Shown here in pieces: positions 55,110-63,949 of a stretch of 64,000 bases of DNA (the stretch's first letter is position 1; each line of letters starts with the position of its first letter). The position numbers and the translations under genes were made by a program. The notes under the pieces were generated by a model. The model had not been told where the DNA came from, did no database searches, and saw only the letters and a list, made by a program, of their open reading frames with translations. The stretch comes from Bacteroidia bacterium (GTDB lineage Bacteria > Bacteroidota > Bacteroidia > Flavobacteriales_E > Vicingaceae), in the NCBI GenBank assembly GCA_030433355.1, contig JAUIMG010000001.1, positions 62,001 through 126,000 of the forward strand. The letters run 5' to 3'.

Positions 55110-56079
55110 GGGCAATATTACCTTGTTTTCTTCCGCTATCCAATAGTTTATGAGCTTCCACAATCTCCTCCATTCTAAACGTTTTAGATACCTTATTTTT
55201 TAAAGCTCCTTGAAAAAGTAATCGCTCAATATCTTCCAAATAGCTATTTAGCTTCTCTTTACTTTTTAAGCCTGTTGCCTCAAATTTTGCTTTTTTTTGC
55301 GAAAAACAAGTAGTAAACATATCCATCAACAAGCTCCCACTTAGAACCGGTGAAATGTATCTTCCTTTCGCCTTTAATTTAGGCTTGCATGCCTCAAAAG
55401 AACTCACTCCAATAGTGTCGTAAATCAAATCATACTTTGTATTGCTATCCAAAAAGTTGTCTTGATTGTATACAATCACAACATCAGCACCTAACTGCCT
55501 TACCATTTCTTCATTCTTAGCGCTGCAAACTCCGGTAACTTTAGCGCCAAAGCTTTTTCCTAGTTGAATTGCTGCTGTACCTAAAGCCCCAGATGCTCCA
55601 ATTACAAGAACTTCTTGACCTGCTTTAAGAGCACCTACACTCTTTAAAAAATTATACGAGGTGAGTACCCCATCGCAAAGAGTAGCTGCTTCAATTGGCT
55701 CAATAATTTTGGGTAGTTTGCGGACAATATCCTTTTCCTCACTCAACTTTACATATGGAGCATTGGTACCAAAATTTAATGTAGTTTCTCCATAAACTAG
55801 GTCTCCTACTTTAAATGCTTTTACATGCTCGCCTAGCTTTATTACTTCTCCTGAAAAACCAGTTCCCATAATTGGATTCTTCAATTTTCTTAAACCCAAA
55901 AATAGTCTAGCAAATTTTGGATTTCCAGAGCGCATTAAGGCATCTGCTCTAGTAATACTAGAAGCAATATTTTTAATTAAGATTTCATTATTTCCTATTT
56001 CAGGTACAGGAACATTTCTAACTTCTAGAACATTTGGCTTTCCATAAGCGCTACAGTATACTGCTTGCATCATTTTCAT
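55099..56079 (-). CDS. MDR-superfamily NAD(P)-dependent oxidoreductase
   Basis: The 326-residue protein belongs to the medium-chain dehydrogenase/reductase family, quinone-reductase branch: catalytic-domain block GTGFSGEVIKLGEHVKAFKVGDLVYG and NADPH-type loop VIGASGALGTAAIQLGKSFGA. The structural and catalytic zinc ligands of alcohol dehydrogenases are missing, so an enone/quinone reductase is more likely. Codons 3 and 4 offer alternative starts. It is transcribed toward the Crp/Fnr gene. Confidence 0.88.
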   Translation of the reverse strand: MKMMQAVYCSAYGKPNVLEVRNVPVPEIGNNEILIKNIASSITRADALMRSGNPKFARLFLGLRKLKNPIMGTGFSGEVIKLGEHVKAFKVGDLVYGETTLNFGTNAPYVKLSEEKDIVRKLPKIIEPIEAATLCDGVLTSYNFLKSVGALKAGQEVLVIGASGALGTAAIQLGKSFGAKVTGVCSAKNEEMVRQLGADVVIVYNQDNFLDSNTKYDLIYDTIGVSSFEACKPKLKAKGRYISPVLSGSLLMDMFTTCFSQKKAKFEATGLKSKEKLNSYLEDIERLLFQGALKNKVSKTFRMEEIVEAHKLLDSGRKQGNIALIF

Positions 56080-56177
56080 TTAGTATTATTTAGACTGCAA
56101 ATTTGCGGAGTCTGAAATGAGCTTGCATTGACTTAAGATAAGAAATGGGGTTTTTTATTTAATTTGCAAACTAACTA

Positions 56178-56606
56178 TTGAGAATTAAGGTGACATTTTT
56201 AAGAATAACAGTTCTACTTTGCCTCATTCATTATTCATTTTCCCTCTGCTCTCAGACAGATGATACTATTCCGAGTAAAAGAGAAGCCATCCTTGAATTA
56301 AATGAAAAGGAAGTTGTTTTTGCAAACTCAGAAAAAACCAGTAGATATCAATTTAAGATAAGTAGTTATGGTAAAATAAACTTTATAGATTATTCTATAC
56401 CGAAAGAAGTAAAAAGAGAATTACTTAAAAAATACGCGGAATCAGAATATGGTAAATATAAAGTTGATGTAACTACAGTAAAAACTAACAAAGGAATTAA
56501 AGTTATAAATATACTAGAAGTATCCAGGAAAAGATTCACTATAGTTGCTATAGGCATCACTGTACTTGCTGTCATTTCAGTTTCCTATTTTCTATATTCT
56601 AATTGA
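56178..56606 (+). CDS. Unknown small protein with signal peptide and C-terminal membrane helix
   Basis: The 142-residue product has a signal peptide (about 1-25, ending LCSQ), a periplasmic Lys/Glu-rich region and a C-terminal hydrophobic helix (about 121-140). I do not recognise it. The start is TTG at 56178, or GTG at 56190. It lies between the divergent oxidoreductase and the acyltransferase and may be cotranscribed with the latter (48 bp). Confidence 0.6.
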   Translation: MRIKVTFLRITVLLCLIHYSFSLCSQTDDTIPSKREAILELNEKEVVFANSEKTSRYQFKISSYGKINFIDYSIPKEVKRELLKKYAESEYGKYKVDVTTVKTNKGIKVINILEVSRKRFTIVAIGITVLAVISVSYFLYSN

Positions 56607-56654
56607 TATCCCAAAAGCAGAAGAATATTGCACTTCATTTAATACTTTTAAAAA

Positions 56655-57521
56655 GTGAAATTCCTATATTACTTTGTTGTATATCCCTTCTCTAAGCTTC
56701 CAATTGGACTGCTATACTTTATTGGTCACTTCCTATATTTTATTCTTTATAGATTCATTGGGTACAGAAGAGAGGTGGTAAGGAATAACTTAATCAATAG
56801 CTTTCCTGAATTAGAGTTGTTTGAAATTAAGATTATAGAAAAGAGGTACTATCATTATTTAAGTCAGATGATAATAGAATCGGTAAAAAACCTATCTATC
56901 TCTAAAGAAAACCTTGCAAAACGAGTTCAAGTAAAAAATCCAGAAGTCCTTGACAAGATATACGAAGAAGGCAAAAGCGTAATTCTTGCCGGAGCTCATT
57001 ATTTAAATTGGGAATATCTAATTACCGCTCAAAACTTTCTATTTAAACATCAAGCAGTAGGAATTGGCAAACCACTCTCTTCTTCTTTTTGGAATACAAA
57101 AATGAATAAGATTAGAGAGCGCTATGGCATGCGTGTAATTCACTCGAAAAATTTTAAGGAGAAGTTAGAAGAATGGTCTAACGAAAAAATAGCTCTTCTA
57201 GTTTTATTTGATCAAAGTCCAAGTGGCTCGCAATATGCCTATTGGCACAATTTCTTAAATCAAAAGACGGCTTTTCTATTTGGTGCAGAGAATTTGGCTA
57301 AGAAATACAATTTCCCGGTAGTTCAATACAAAATGACTGAATCTAAAAAAGGATATTATAGGATTAGCTTAGAACTTATTTCAGACGAACCAAAAAAAAC
57401 AGCCGAAGGTGAAATAACCAAAAAACTGATAGAAAATTTAGAAGATCAAATACTGGAATCTCCTGCCTTTTGGCTTTGGTCGCATAAAAGGTGGAAAAGA
57501 AAAGCTCCTGCTGAGGTTTAA
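56655..57521 (+). CDS. LpxL/HtrB-type lipid A acyltransferase
   Basis: The 288-residue protein has a short N-terminal membrane anchor and the LPLAT core: catalytic HYLNWE (H-x4-E) near residue 112-117, KPLSSSFWNTKMNKIRERYGM, and LVLFDQSPSG. It would transfer an acyl chain to lipid A or a related glycolipid at the inner membrane. Start codon is GTG at 56655. Bacteroidota lack some E. coli late acyltransferases, so the number and site of the chain it adds is open. Confidence 0.9.
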   Translation: MKFLYYFVVYPFSKLPIGLLYFIGHFLYFILYRFIGYRREVVRNNLINSFPELELFEIKIIEKRYYHYLSQMIIESVKNLSISKENLAKRVQVKNPEVLDKIYEEGKSVILAGAHYLNWEYLITAQNFLFKHQAVGIGKPLSSSFWNTKMNKIRERYGMRVIHSKNFKEKLEEWSNEKIALLVLFDQSPSGSQYAYWHNFLNQKTAFLFGAENLAKKYNFPVVQYKMTESKKGYYRISLELISDEPKKTAEGEITKKLIENLEDQILESPAFWLWSHKRWKRKAPAEV

Positions 57522-57530
57522 TTTTTAGCG

Positions 57531-57548
57531 ATATGATATATATCATAT
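57531..57548. promoter_or_regulatory. Perfect 18-bp palindrome before the CBS gene
   Basis: ATATGATATATATCATAT is a perfect palindrome 60 bp upstream of the ATG at 57609, and 9 bp after the acyltransferase stop. It has operator geometry. It lacks a GC core and a T-tract, so it is a poor terminator. Confidence 0.45.
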
Positions 57549-57608
57549 TTACAAGGGTCTGTATGTATTAAATTGCACTAAGAATTAATACTAAACCGAA
57601 AAAGTAAT

Positions 57609-58022
57609 ATGAAAAAGAGAGAGCCAGTTTCAAAGATTATGTCTGATCAATTGATTAGTGTAAATACAACACAAAAACTGAGAGAAGTAGAAGCAATTAT
57701 TGATGAAAATAATATAAGACACGTGCCTGTTGTTTCAGGAGATAAGGTAATTGGACTAATAAGCAAGACAGATTTAGAAAGAGTAAGCTTTGTTAATACT
57801 ATTGATGGCAGTAATCTGGGAACCTCCATGTATGATGTGCTTTCCATAGAACAGGTAATGTCTAAAAACTTAAAGACCGTTCAAGAAAGTGATACCATCC
57901 ATGATGTAGCGGAAATTTTGACAAAAAATGAATTCCATGCACTTCCTGTTTTAGAAGGGGATAAATTAAAAGGGATTGTTACTTCAACGGATTTAATCCA
58001 ATATTTGATTGATCAATACTAA
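57609..58022 (+). CDS. CBS-pair protein
   Basis: The 137-residue protein is one CBS pair (Bateman module): VSKIMSDQLISVNTTQKLREVEAIIDEN ... HVPVVSGDKVIGLISKTDLER and VMSKNLKTVQESDTIHDVAEIL ... HALPVLEGDKLKGIVTSTDL. Such modules bind adenosine nucleotides or SAM. It has no other domain, so it likely regulates a partner, and the next gene carries the same module. It lies downstream of an 18-bp palindrome. Confidence 0.9.
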   Translation: MKKREPVSKIMSDQLISVNTTQKLREVEAIIDENNIRHVPVVSGDKVIGLISKTDLERVSFVNTIDGSNLGTSMYDVLSIEQVMSKNLKTVQESDTIHDVAEILTKNEFHALPVLEGDKLKGIVTSTDLIQYLIDQY

Positions 58023-58066
58023 AAACCAATAATTCAGGAGCTAGCAATGGCTGCTGTTTTTTTATT

Positions 58067-59938
58067 TTGGGAGACCATAGCGTAAATACCAAAGCCAATC
58101 AAGAAGAAAGATTAAGGTTTATTCAGCAACTGCTCAATGACATTGATGCACTAGAAGAACTATTGAAAAGTGGTAAAATTGAATCTGGTATTCAAAGAAT
58201 TGGAGCGGAGCAAGAATTTTGTTTAATTGATAACACCTATAAGCCTTCTAAAAAGGCTGTTTCTATACTAGAGGCAATCCAAGACGAGCATTTTACCACA
58301 GAGTTGGCTACCTACAATCTAGAAATTAATCTAGACCCTGTAGAATTAAAAGACAAGGCATTTTCCATTGTAGAAAATCAATTAAATAGTCTTTTAGAAA
58401 AGGCTAGGACTTTTGCTGAAAAGGAAGAGAATAAAATTCTGCTCTGCGGTATTTTACCAACTATAAGTAAACAAGAACTCCGTTTAGATTACATGACTCC
58501 TAACCCAAGATATTGGGCTTTAAATGAGCGCATGAAAGGCCTAAGAGGTAATGATTTTAGCCTTCACTTAAAAGGAGTTGATGAACTAACGGTAAAGCAC
58601 GATTCTGTTTTATTTGAAGCCTGTAATACTAGCTTTCAAATGCATCTACAAATTGAGCCAAGCGATTTTATATCGGCATATAATTGGTCGCAAGCAATCT
58701 CAGGTCCTGTCTTAGGTGTTTCTGCTAATTCTCCTCTTTTATTGGGAAGAGAATTGTGGAATGAAACAAGAATAGCTTTATTTCAACAAAGTATAGATAC
58801 TAGAAATTCTTCTTATGCTTTAGTAGATCAGCAAGCGAGAGTTTCTTTTGGAAGTGATTGGGAGAAAGGCAGCATTGTAGATGTTTATAAAAATGAAATT
58901 GCCAATTATAAAATTATCTTAACTAAAGAAATTGAAACAAACTCCTTGGAGCAAATAGCCAGGGGAGAAACACCCAAACTTCCAGCATTAAATTTACACA
59001 ATGGCACCATTTACAGATGGAATAGGCCATGCTATGGAGTTGGTGGTGGCAAAGCCCACCTTAGAATTGAGAACAGATACATCCCCTCAGGACCTAGCGT
59101 AGAAGACGAAATGGCAAATTTTGCTTTTTGGGTAGGACTAATGATTGGAAGGCCTAAAAAGTTTGATGATATGCCATCTACGATGGACTTTAGAGATGCC
59201 AAAGCTAACTTTTACAAAGCTTCTAGAACAGGAAAACATTCCGTTTTAGTTTGGGAAAATCAATCCTATAAACTATCCGAACTTATTGAAAATGTCTTGT
59301 TGCCAGTTGCTTTTGAAGGTTTAAGAAAAGCCCAAATAGACGAAAAAGATATCCAGAGATTATTGGGAATAATTGCAGCTAGATGCAAGGGAAATACAGG
59401 AGCACAATGGCAAATAAAAAACTTTAGAAGTTTGCGAAAGCAAATGAAGAGAGACCAGGCGTTAAGGCAATTAACAGCCAAAATGCTAGAAAATCAATCG
59501 AAGCGTTTATCTGTCCATAATTGGCCCATGCTAGATAGTGATTTGGCAAAATTTCCAAGGCACGCTAGTCGAGTTGGAGATATTATGTCTACCCAGTTAT
59601 TTACTGTCAATGAAAATGACTTAGCAGAATTAGCAATAAGGGTAATGATGTGGAAGAATATTCACCATTTGCCGGTAGAAAATAACCATAAGGAATTATG
59701 TGGTATACTTACTTGGAATCACATCCAAGAGTTTAAGAAAAACCCAAATAAAAAAGACACCCTAACAGTAGCTGACATAATGATTAAAGAAGTTTATCAG
59801 GTTGAATTTGACCATTCTATAGAAGAAGCTTCTCAACTCATGAAAGAAAAGGAAATTGGATGCCTACCAATTGTAGAAAAAAATACTTTAGTAGGAATTT
59901 TAACCGTGAAGGACTTGTTGGAGCATGAAGCAGATTAA
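58067..59938 (+). CDS. GCS2-type amidoligase with C-terminal CBS pair
   Basis: The 623-residue protein has a glutamate-cysteine-ligase-2-like domain (about 1-490) with glutamine-synthetase fold: RIGAEQEFCLID (about 45-56), NLEINLDPVELK, HLQIEPSDFISAYNW, GVGGGKAHLRIENRYIPSGPS and RIGAEQEF-type acidic metal ligands. From about 500 a CBS pair follows (VGDIMSTQLFTVNENDLAELAI, VADIMIKEVYQVEFDHSIEEA). The start is TTG at 58067, giving MGDHSV as in relatives. It would ligate an amino group to a carboxyl using ATP, under nucleotide control. True glutathione synthesis is not shown; no gshB is in the window. Iyer et al. grouped such amidoligases with AstE-like peptidases. Confidence 0.88.
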   Translation: MGDHSVNTKANQEERLRFIQQLLNDIDALEELLKSGKIESGIQRIGAEQEFCLIDNTYKPSKKAVSILEAIQDEHFTTELATYNLEINLDPVELKDKAFSIVENQLNSLLEKARTFAEKEENKILLCGILPTISKQELRLDYMTPNPRYWALNERMKGLRGNDFSLHLKGVDELTVKHDSVLFEACNTSFQMHLQIEPSDFISAYNWSQAISGPVLGVSANSPLLLGRELWNETRIALFQQSIDTRNSSYALVDQQARVSFGSDWEKGSIVDVYKNEIANYKIILTKEIETNSLEQIARGETPKLPALNLHNGTIYRWNRPCYGVGGGKAHLRIENRYIPSGPSVEDEMANFAFWVGLMIGRPKKFDDMPSTMDFRDAKANFYKASRTGKHSVLVWENQSYKLSELIENVLLPVAFEGLRKAQIDEKDIQRLLGIIAARCKGNTGAQWQIKNFRSLRKQMKRDQALRQLTAKMLENQSKRLSVHNWPMLDSDLAKFPRHASRVGDIMSTQLFTVNENDLAELAIRVMMWKNIHHLPVENNHKELCGILTWNHIQEFKKNPNKKDTLTVADIMIKEVYQVEFDHSIEEASQLMKEKEIGCLPIVEKNTLVGILTVKDLLEHEAD

Positions 59939-61139
59939 GTTAGAAAGTAAAATTATAAATCAGAGCATTACTATTTCCAGAACTATTGATTGTATTAGAG
60001 GGAAAAACAAAGGCCCCACTATAATTTTTATTGGAGGTATACACGGCAATGAACAATCTAGTGTATTTGCTCTAAAAAAAGTGATGGAAGAATTAAGTCC
60101 TCATGCGGAAAAGATCAATGGGAATATATATGCTTTAGCTGGAAACTTAAGAGCTTTAGAACTAAATCATCGTTATGTAAGAACAGACTTAAACCGCCTA
60201 TGGAATAAGCATGTTATAGAACAAATTAATGAGCATAAATTTGAAGCTTTAAATGAAGAATACCAAGAGCTCGAAGAGCTCTATTTGACAATAAAAGAAA
60301 TCCTAGATAAAGAAGAAGGCCCTTTCTACTTCATGGATTTACATACCACTTCTAGTCCAACTTCCCCTTTTCTAACAGTTAATGATTCTCTCCTCAATAG
60401 AAATTTCACTTCCAACTACCCTATTCCAAATATATTAGGAATTGAAGAATATCTTGATGGACCTTTACTTAGTTATATCAACGAATTAGGTTATGTAGCA
60501 TTTGGTTTTGAAGGAGGGCAGCATCAAGATGAAAAGGCTTTTATGAACCACGAAGCATTCATTAAGCTAAGTATTGGAATTACAGGAATTGGAGATAGGA
60601 AACTTATTGAGTATGATAAGAATTATTTCTATTTAAAGAATGAAGGCCTCGGAGACTCTCCTTTTTATGAAATAATTTATAGGCATGAAATTCGAGCTAA
60701 TGATGAATTTAGAATACAAGAAAATTTTAAAAACTTTCAGCAATTAGAAGTAGGAGAATTGATTGCCATCCACAATCACCAAGCAATTGAATCAAAATCC
60801 AACAACTTAATTTTTATGCCTTTATACCAAAGTAAAGGTGAAGATGGATTTTTTATCATCCGATTGATTCCTAAACTATTTTTAAACTTATCTTCCATCA
60901 TTAGAAAATTAAAAATGGATAACTTTTTGGCTGCTTTACCGGGTATTCATTGGCAAAACGAAAAAAAAGAAGCTCTATTAGTCAATAAGAATATTGCAAA
61001 GTTCTTTACCAAACAATTGTTTCATTTATTCGGTTATAGAAATAAAACCCTCGATGATAAGTACTGGATCATGAAGAGTAGAGAGAAAAATTCGAAATAC
61101 AAGGAATATGCAAAACAAGCTTGGTTTAAAGTAATTTAG
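59925..61139 (+). CDS. AstE/AspA-type zinc deacylase (succinylglutamate desuccinylase/aspartoacylase family)
   Basis: The 404-residue enzyme has the M14-like zinc site: His40 and Glu43 in GGIHGNEQS, and His140 in MDLHTTSSPTSPF; the catalytic Glu196 is in GFEGGQHQ. RTDLNRLW matches the substrate-binding block. It would hydrolyse an N-acyl or gamma-glutamyl-type amide. The gene overlaps the GCS2-CBS gene by 14 bases, so the two are coupled. The C-terminal 150 residues are an added lineage-typical domain. Actual substrate unknown. Confidence 0.88.
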   Translation: MKQIKLESKIINQSITISRTIDCIRGKNKGPTIIFIGGIHGNEQSSVFALKKVMEELSPHAEKINGNIYALAGNLRALELNHRYVRTDLNRLWNKHVIEQINEHKFEALNEEYQELEELYLTIKEILDKEEGPFYFMDLHTTSSPTSPFLTVNDSLLNRNFTSNYPIPNILGIEEYLDGPLLSYINELGYVAFGFEGGQHQDEKAFMNHEAFIKLSIGITGIGDRKLIEYDKNYFYLKNEGLGDSPFYEIIYRHEIRANDEFRIQENFKNFQQLEVGELIAIHNHQAIESKSNNLIFMPLYQSKGEDGFFIIRLIPKLFLNLSSIIRKLKMDNFLAALPGIHWQNEKKEALLVNKNIAKFFTKQLFHLFGYRNKTLDDKYWIMKSREKNSKYKEYAKQAWFKVI

Positions 61140-61164
61140 AATACAAGAAAATTAGAATCCAGAT

Positions 61165-63063
61165 ATGTCACTTAAAATAAACTCCTTTGAGGAATACCAA
61201 AGTAAATACAAACAAAGTATAGAAAAGCCTGATGCTTTTTGGGATAAGATTGCTAAAAGCTTTCAATGGCAAAAAGATTATGATAAAGTATGCGAGTGGA
61301 ATTTTGAAGAACCTAATGTAAAGTGGTTTTTAGGCGGCAAACTGAATATCACTGAAAATGTTTTAGATAGACATTTAGAAAAGAGAGGGAATAAACTTGC
61401 ACTGATTTGGGAGCCAAACGACCCAAAAGATCCATTTAAAAGGTATACCTACAGAGAACTTTATGAAAAAGTTTGCGAGTTTGCCAACGCTTTAAAAAAT
61501 CAAGGTATTCAAAAAGGCGACCGTGTAGTACTTTATATGCCCATGGTTCCTGAGTTAGCTATTGCTTGTTTGGCCTGTGCCAGAATTGGAGCAATTCACT
61601 CCGTAGTTTTTGCCGGCTTTAGTGCAGTAGCAATGGCAGACAGAATTAATGATGCACAGGCTAAAATGGTAATAACCGCTGATGGCTTAAACAGAGGAAG
61701 CAAACAAGTTCCTTTAAAAAGAGTAGTTGACGAGGCATTAGAAAATTGCAATTCTGTTGAAAAAGTAATTGTCTACAACTGCTTAGGTTGGGAGCCAAAT
61801 ATGCAAGAGGGCAGAGATTTATGGTGGAGAGATGCCACAGATGGAATGAGTAAAAATTGCCCTGCCGAACAAATGGACAGTGAAGACATCTTGTTTATTC
61901 TCTACACTTCTGGTTCAACAGGCAAGCCAAAAGGGGTAGTACATACGCATGGTGGTTATATGGTATATACAGCCTATTCTTTTCAGAATGTATTCCAATA
62001 TGAAGAAAGTGATGTGTACTGGTGCACTGCAGATATAGGTTGGATCACAGGTCATAGCTACATTGTTTACGGTCCACTTTTAAGTGGAGCAACCACCCTA
62101 ATGTTTGAGGGGGTTCCTACTTATCCAGATGCAGGAAGGTTTTGGCAAGTGTGTGATAAACATAGTGTAAATCAGTTCTATACCGCACCAACTGCTATTA
62201 GAGCTCTCATGGCTTGCGGCGATGAACATGTATTATCTTATAGTTTAGATTCTTTAAAAGTTCTAGGAACTGTAGGAGAGCCAATCAACGAAGAAGCTTG
62301 GAAATGGTATTATTTGCATGTAGGTAAAGAAAAATGTCCTATTGTAGATACTTGGTGGCAAACAGAAACTGGAGGAATAATGATCTCCGGACTAGGAAGT
62401 CATAGTCCAATGAAAGAGACCTATGCAGGTTATCCTTTACCCGGGATTAATGCTGTTCTACTAGATCAAGATGGCAATGAAATTGAAGAGAATGAAGTAG
62501 AAGGGTACTTATGCATAAAGCATCCATGGCCATCCATAATAAGAACTACTTATGGAGATCATGAGCGCTGTAGACTTACTTATTTCTCTACCTATAAAGG
62601 TTACTATTTCACAGGAGATGGAGCCAAAAGAGCTGCAAATGGAATGTACAGAATCATTGGAAGAGTTGACGATGTAATTAATGTTAGCGGCCATCGTTTT
62701 GGCACTGCCGAAATAGAAGATGCTATTAATTCGAATAGACTGGCGGTTGAATCGGCAGTTGTTGGTTATCCTCATGAAGTGAAAGGTCAAGGAATATATG
62801 CTTACGTAGTTTGTGAAGAGATGCCTTCCGACGAGGACTTTGCCAGAGGAGAAATAGTTGAATCTGTTGTTAAGCAAATTGGAAAAATTGCCAAACCGGA
62901 GAAAATTCAGTTCGTTAGCGGTTTACCAAAAACCAGATCGGGGAAAATAATGCGAAGAATTTTAAGAAAAATTGCAGAAGGTGAGGCAGATAAACTAGGA
63001 GATACAAGCACCTTATTAGATCCTGATGTGGTAGAAGATATTGTAAAAGGGGCCATTAAATAG
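61165..63063 (+). CDS. acs: Acetyl-CoA synthetase
   Basis: Acs (632 aa) activates acetate through acetyl-AMP. The AMP-binding loop is YTSGSTGKPKGVVHTHGGY, followed by WWQTETGG, the hinge GRVDDVINVSGHRFGTAEIE and the C-terminal TRSGKIMRRILRKIA, whose Lys is the acetylation-controlled residue in this family. Length fits. It lies 25 bp after the deacylase gene and may use acetate released by it, which is inference. Confidence 0.96.
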   Translation: MSLKINSFEEYQSKYKQSIEKPDAFWDKIAKSFQWQKDYDKVCEWNFEEPNVKWFLGGKLNITENVLDRHLEKRGNKLALIWEPNDPKDPFKRYTYRELYEKVCEFANALKNQGIQKGDRVVLYMPMVPELAIACLACARIGAIHSVVFAGFSAVAMADRINDAQAKMVITADGLNRGSKQVPLKRVVDEALENCNSVEKVIVYNCLGWEPNMQEGRDLWWRDATDGMSKNCPAEQMDSEDILFILYTSGSTGKPKGVVHTHGGYMVYTAYSFQNVFQYEESDVYWCTADIGWITGHSYIVYGPLLSGATTLMFEGVPTYPDAGRFWQVCDKHSVNQFYTAPTAIRALMACGDEHVLSYSLDSLKVLGTVGEPINEEAWKWYYLHVGKEKCPIVDTWWQTETGGIMISGLGSHSPMKETYAGYPLPGINAVLLDQDGNEIEENEVEGYLCIKHPWPSIIRTTYGDHERCRLTYFSTYKGYYFTGDGAKRAANGMYRIIGRVDDVINVSGHRFGTAEIEDAINSNRLAVESAVVGYPHEVKGQGIYAYVVCEEMPSDEDFARGEIVESVVKQIGKIAKPEKIQFVSGLPKTRSGKIMRRILRKIAEGEADKLGDTSTLLDPDVVEDIVKGAIK

Positions 63064-63124
63064 TTCTGTGAATATCTTGTGAGTTTCTTTATTTAAAGAT
63101 GCTTTAATTCACTTTTAAAGCCAT

Positions 63125-63132
63125 TAAATTTG
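63125..63132 (+). promoter_or_regulatory. Candidate -7 element before thyA
   Basis: TAAATTTG fits TAnnTTTG and ends 20 bp before the ATG. A TTTA lies about 20 bp further upstream as a weak -33. Confidence 0.4.
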
Positions 63133-63152
63133 AAGTATAATTCATTGGATTC

Positions 63153-63947
63153 ATGCAACAATATCACGACCTTCTTCGCCATATTTTAGAAAACGGAACT
63201 ACTAAGTCTGACCGCACTGGTACAGGAACAAAAAGTGTTTTTGGTTACCAAATGAGATTTGATTTAAATGAAGGATTCCCTGCTATTACTACCAAAAAAT
63301 TACACCTTCGGTCCATCATTCATGAACTTTTATGGTTTTTAAGTGGCGATACGAACATCAAATACCTAAAGGAAAATGGGGTAAGCATTTGGGACGAATG
63401 GGCAGATGAAGAAGGAAATCTAGGGCCTGTTTATGGTTCCCAATGGAGGTCTTGGCCAACTCCTGATGGCAAGCATATCGATCAGATTACCAAAATTATA
63501 GATCAAATAAAAAACACTCCCGACTCTAGAAGAATTATTGTAAGTGCTTGGAATGTTTCCGAAATAGAAAACATGGCACTTCCACCCTGCCATGCTTTCT
63601 TTCAATTTTATGTTGCAGATGGAAAGCTATCTTGCCAATTGTACCAAAGAAGTGCAGATACCTTTTTAGGAGTGCCTTTTAACATTGCTTCTTATGCCTT
63701 ATTAACCATGATGGTAGCTCAAGTATGCAATTTAGAGTTAGGCGACTTTGTACATACCTTTGGCGATGCTCATTTGTACTTAAATCACCTAGAGCAAACT
63801 GAACTGCAGTTGAGTAGAGATTTTAGGCCTCTTCCTATGATGAAAATCAATCCAGATGTAAAAGATATTTTTGATTTTAAATACGAGGATTTCGAGCTTT
63901 TAAATTACGATCCTCATCCACACATTAAAGCTGCAGTAGCTATTTAA
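63153..63947 (+). CDS. thyA: Thymidylate synthase
   Basis: ThyA (264 aa, exactly the E. coli length) methylates dUMP with methylene-tetrahydrofolate. The nucleophile Cys is in [12 protein letters not shown] (near 146), with [30 protein letters not shown] and [10 protein letters not shown] all conserved. It is followed after 2 bp by the dihydrofolate reductase start, the usual folate-linked pair. Confidence 0.98.
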   Translation: MQQYHDLLRHILENGTTKSDRTGTGTKSVFGYQMRFDLNEGFPAITTKKLHLRSIIHELLWFLSGDTNIKYLKENGVSIWDEWADEEGNLGPVYGSQWRSWPTPDGKHIDQITKIIDQIKNTPDSRRIIVSAWNVSEIENMALPPCHAFFQFYVADGKLSCQLYQRSADTFLGVPFNIASYALLTMMVAQVCNLELGDFVHTFGDAHLYLNHLEQTELQLSRDFRPLPMMKINPDVKDIFDFKYEDFELLNYDPHPHIKAAVAI

Positions 63948-63949
63948 TT

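Noticed and set aside
58067-59938. Glutathione biosynthesis operon
   Set aside because: The GCS2 fold alone does not show use of cysteine, and no glutathione synthetase gene lies in the window.
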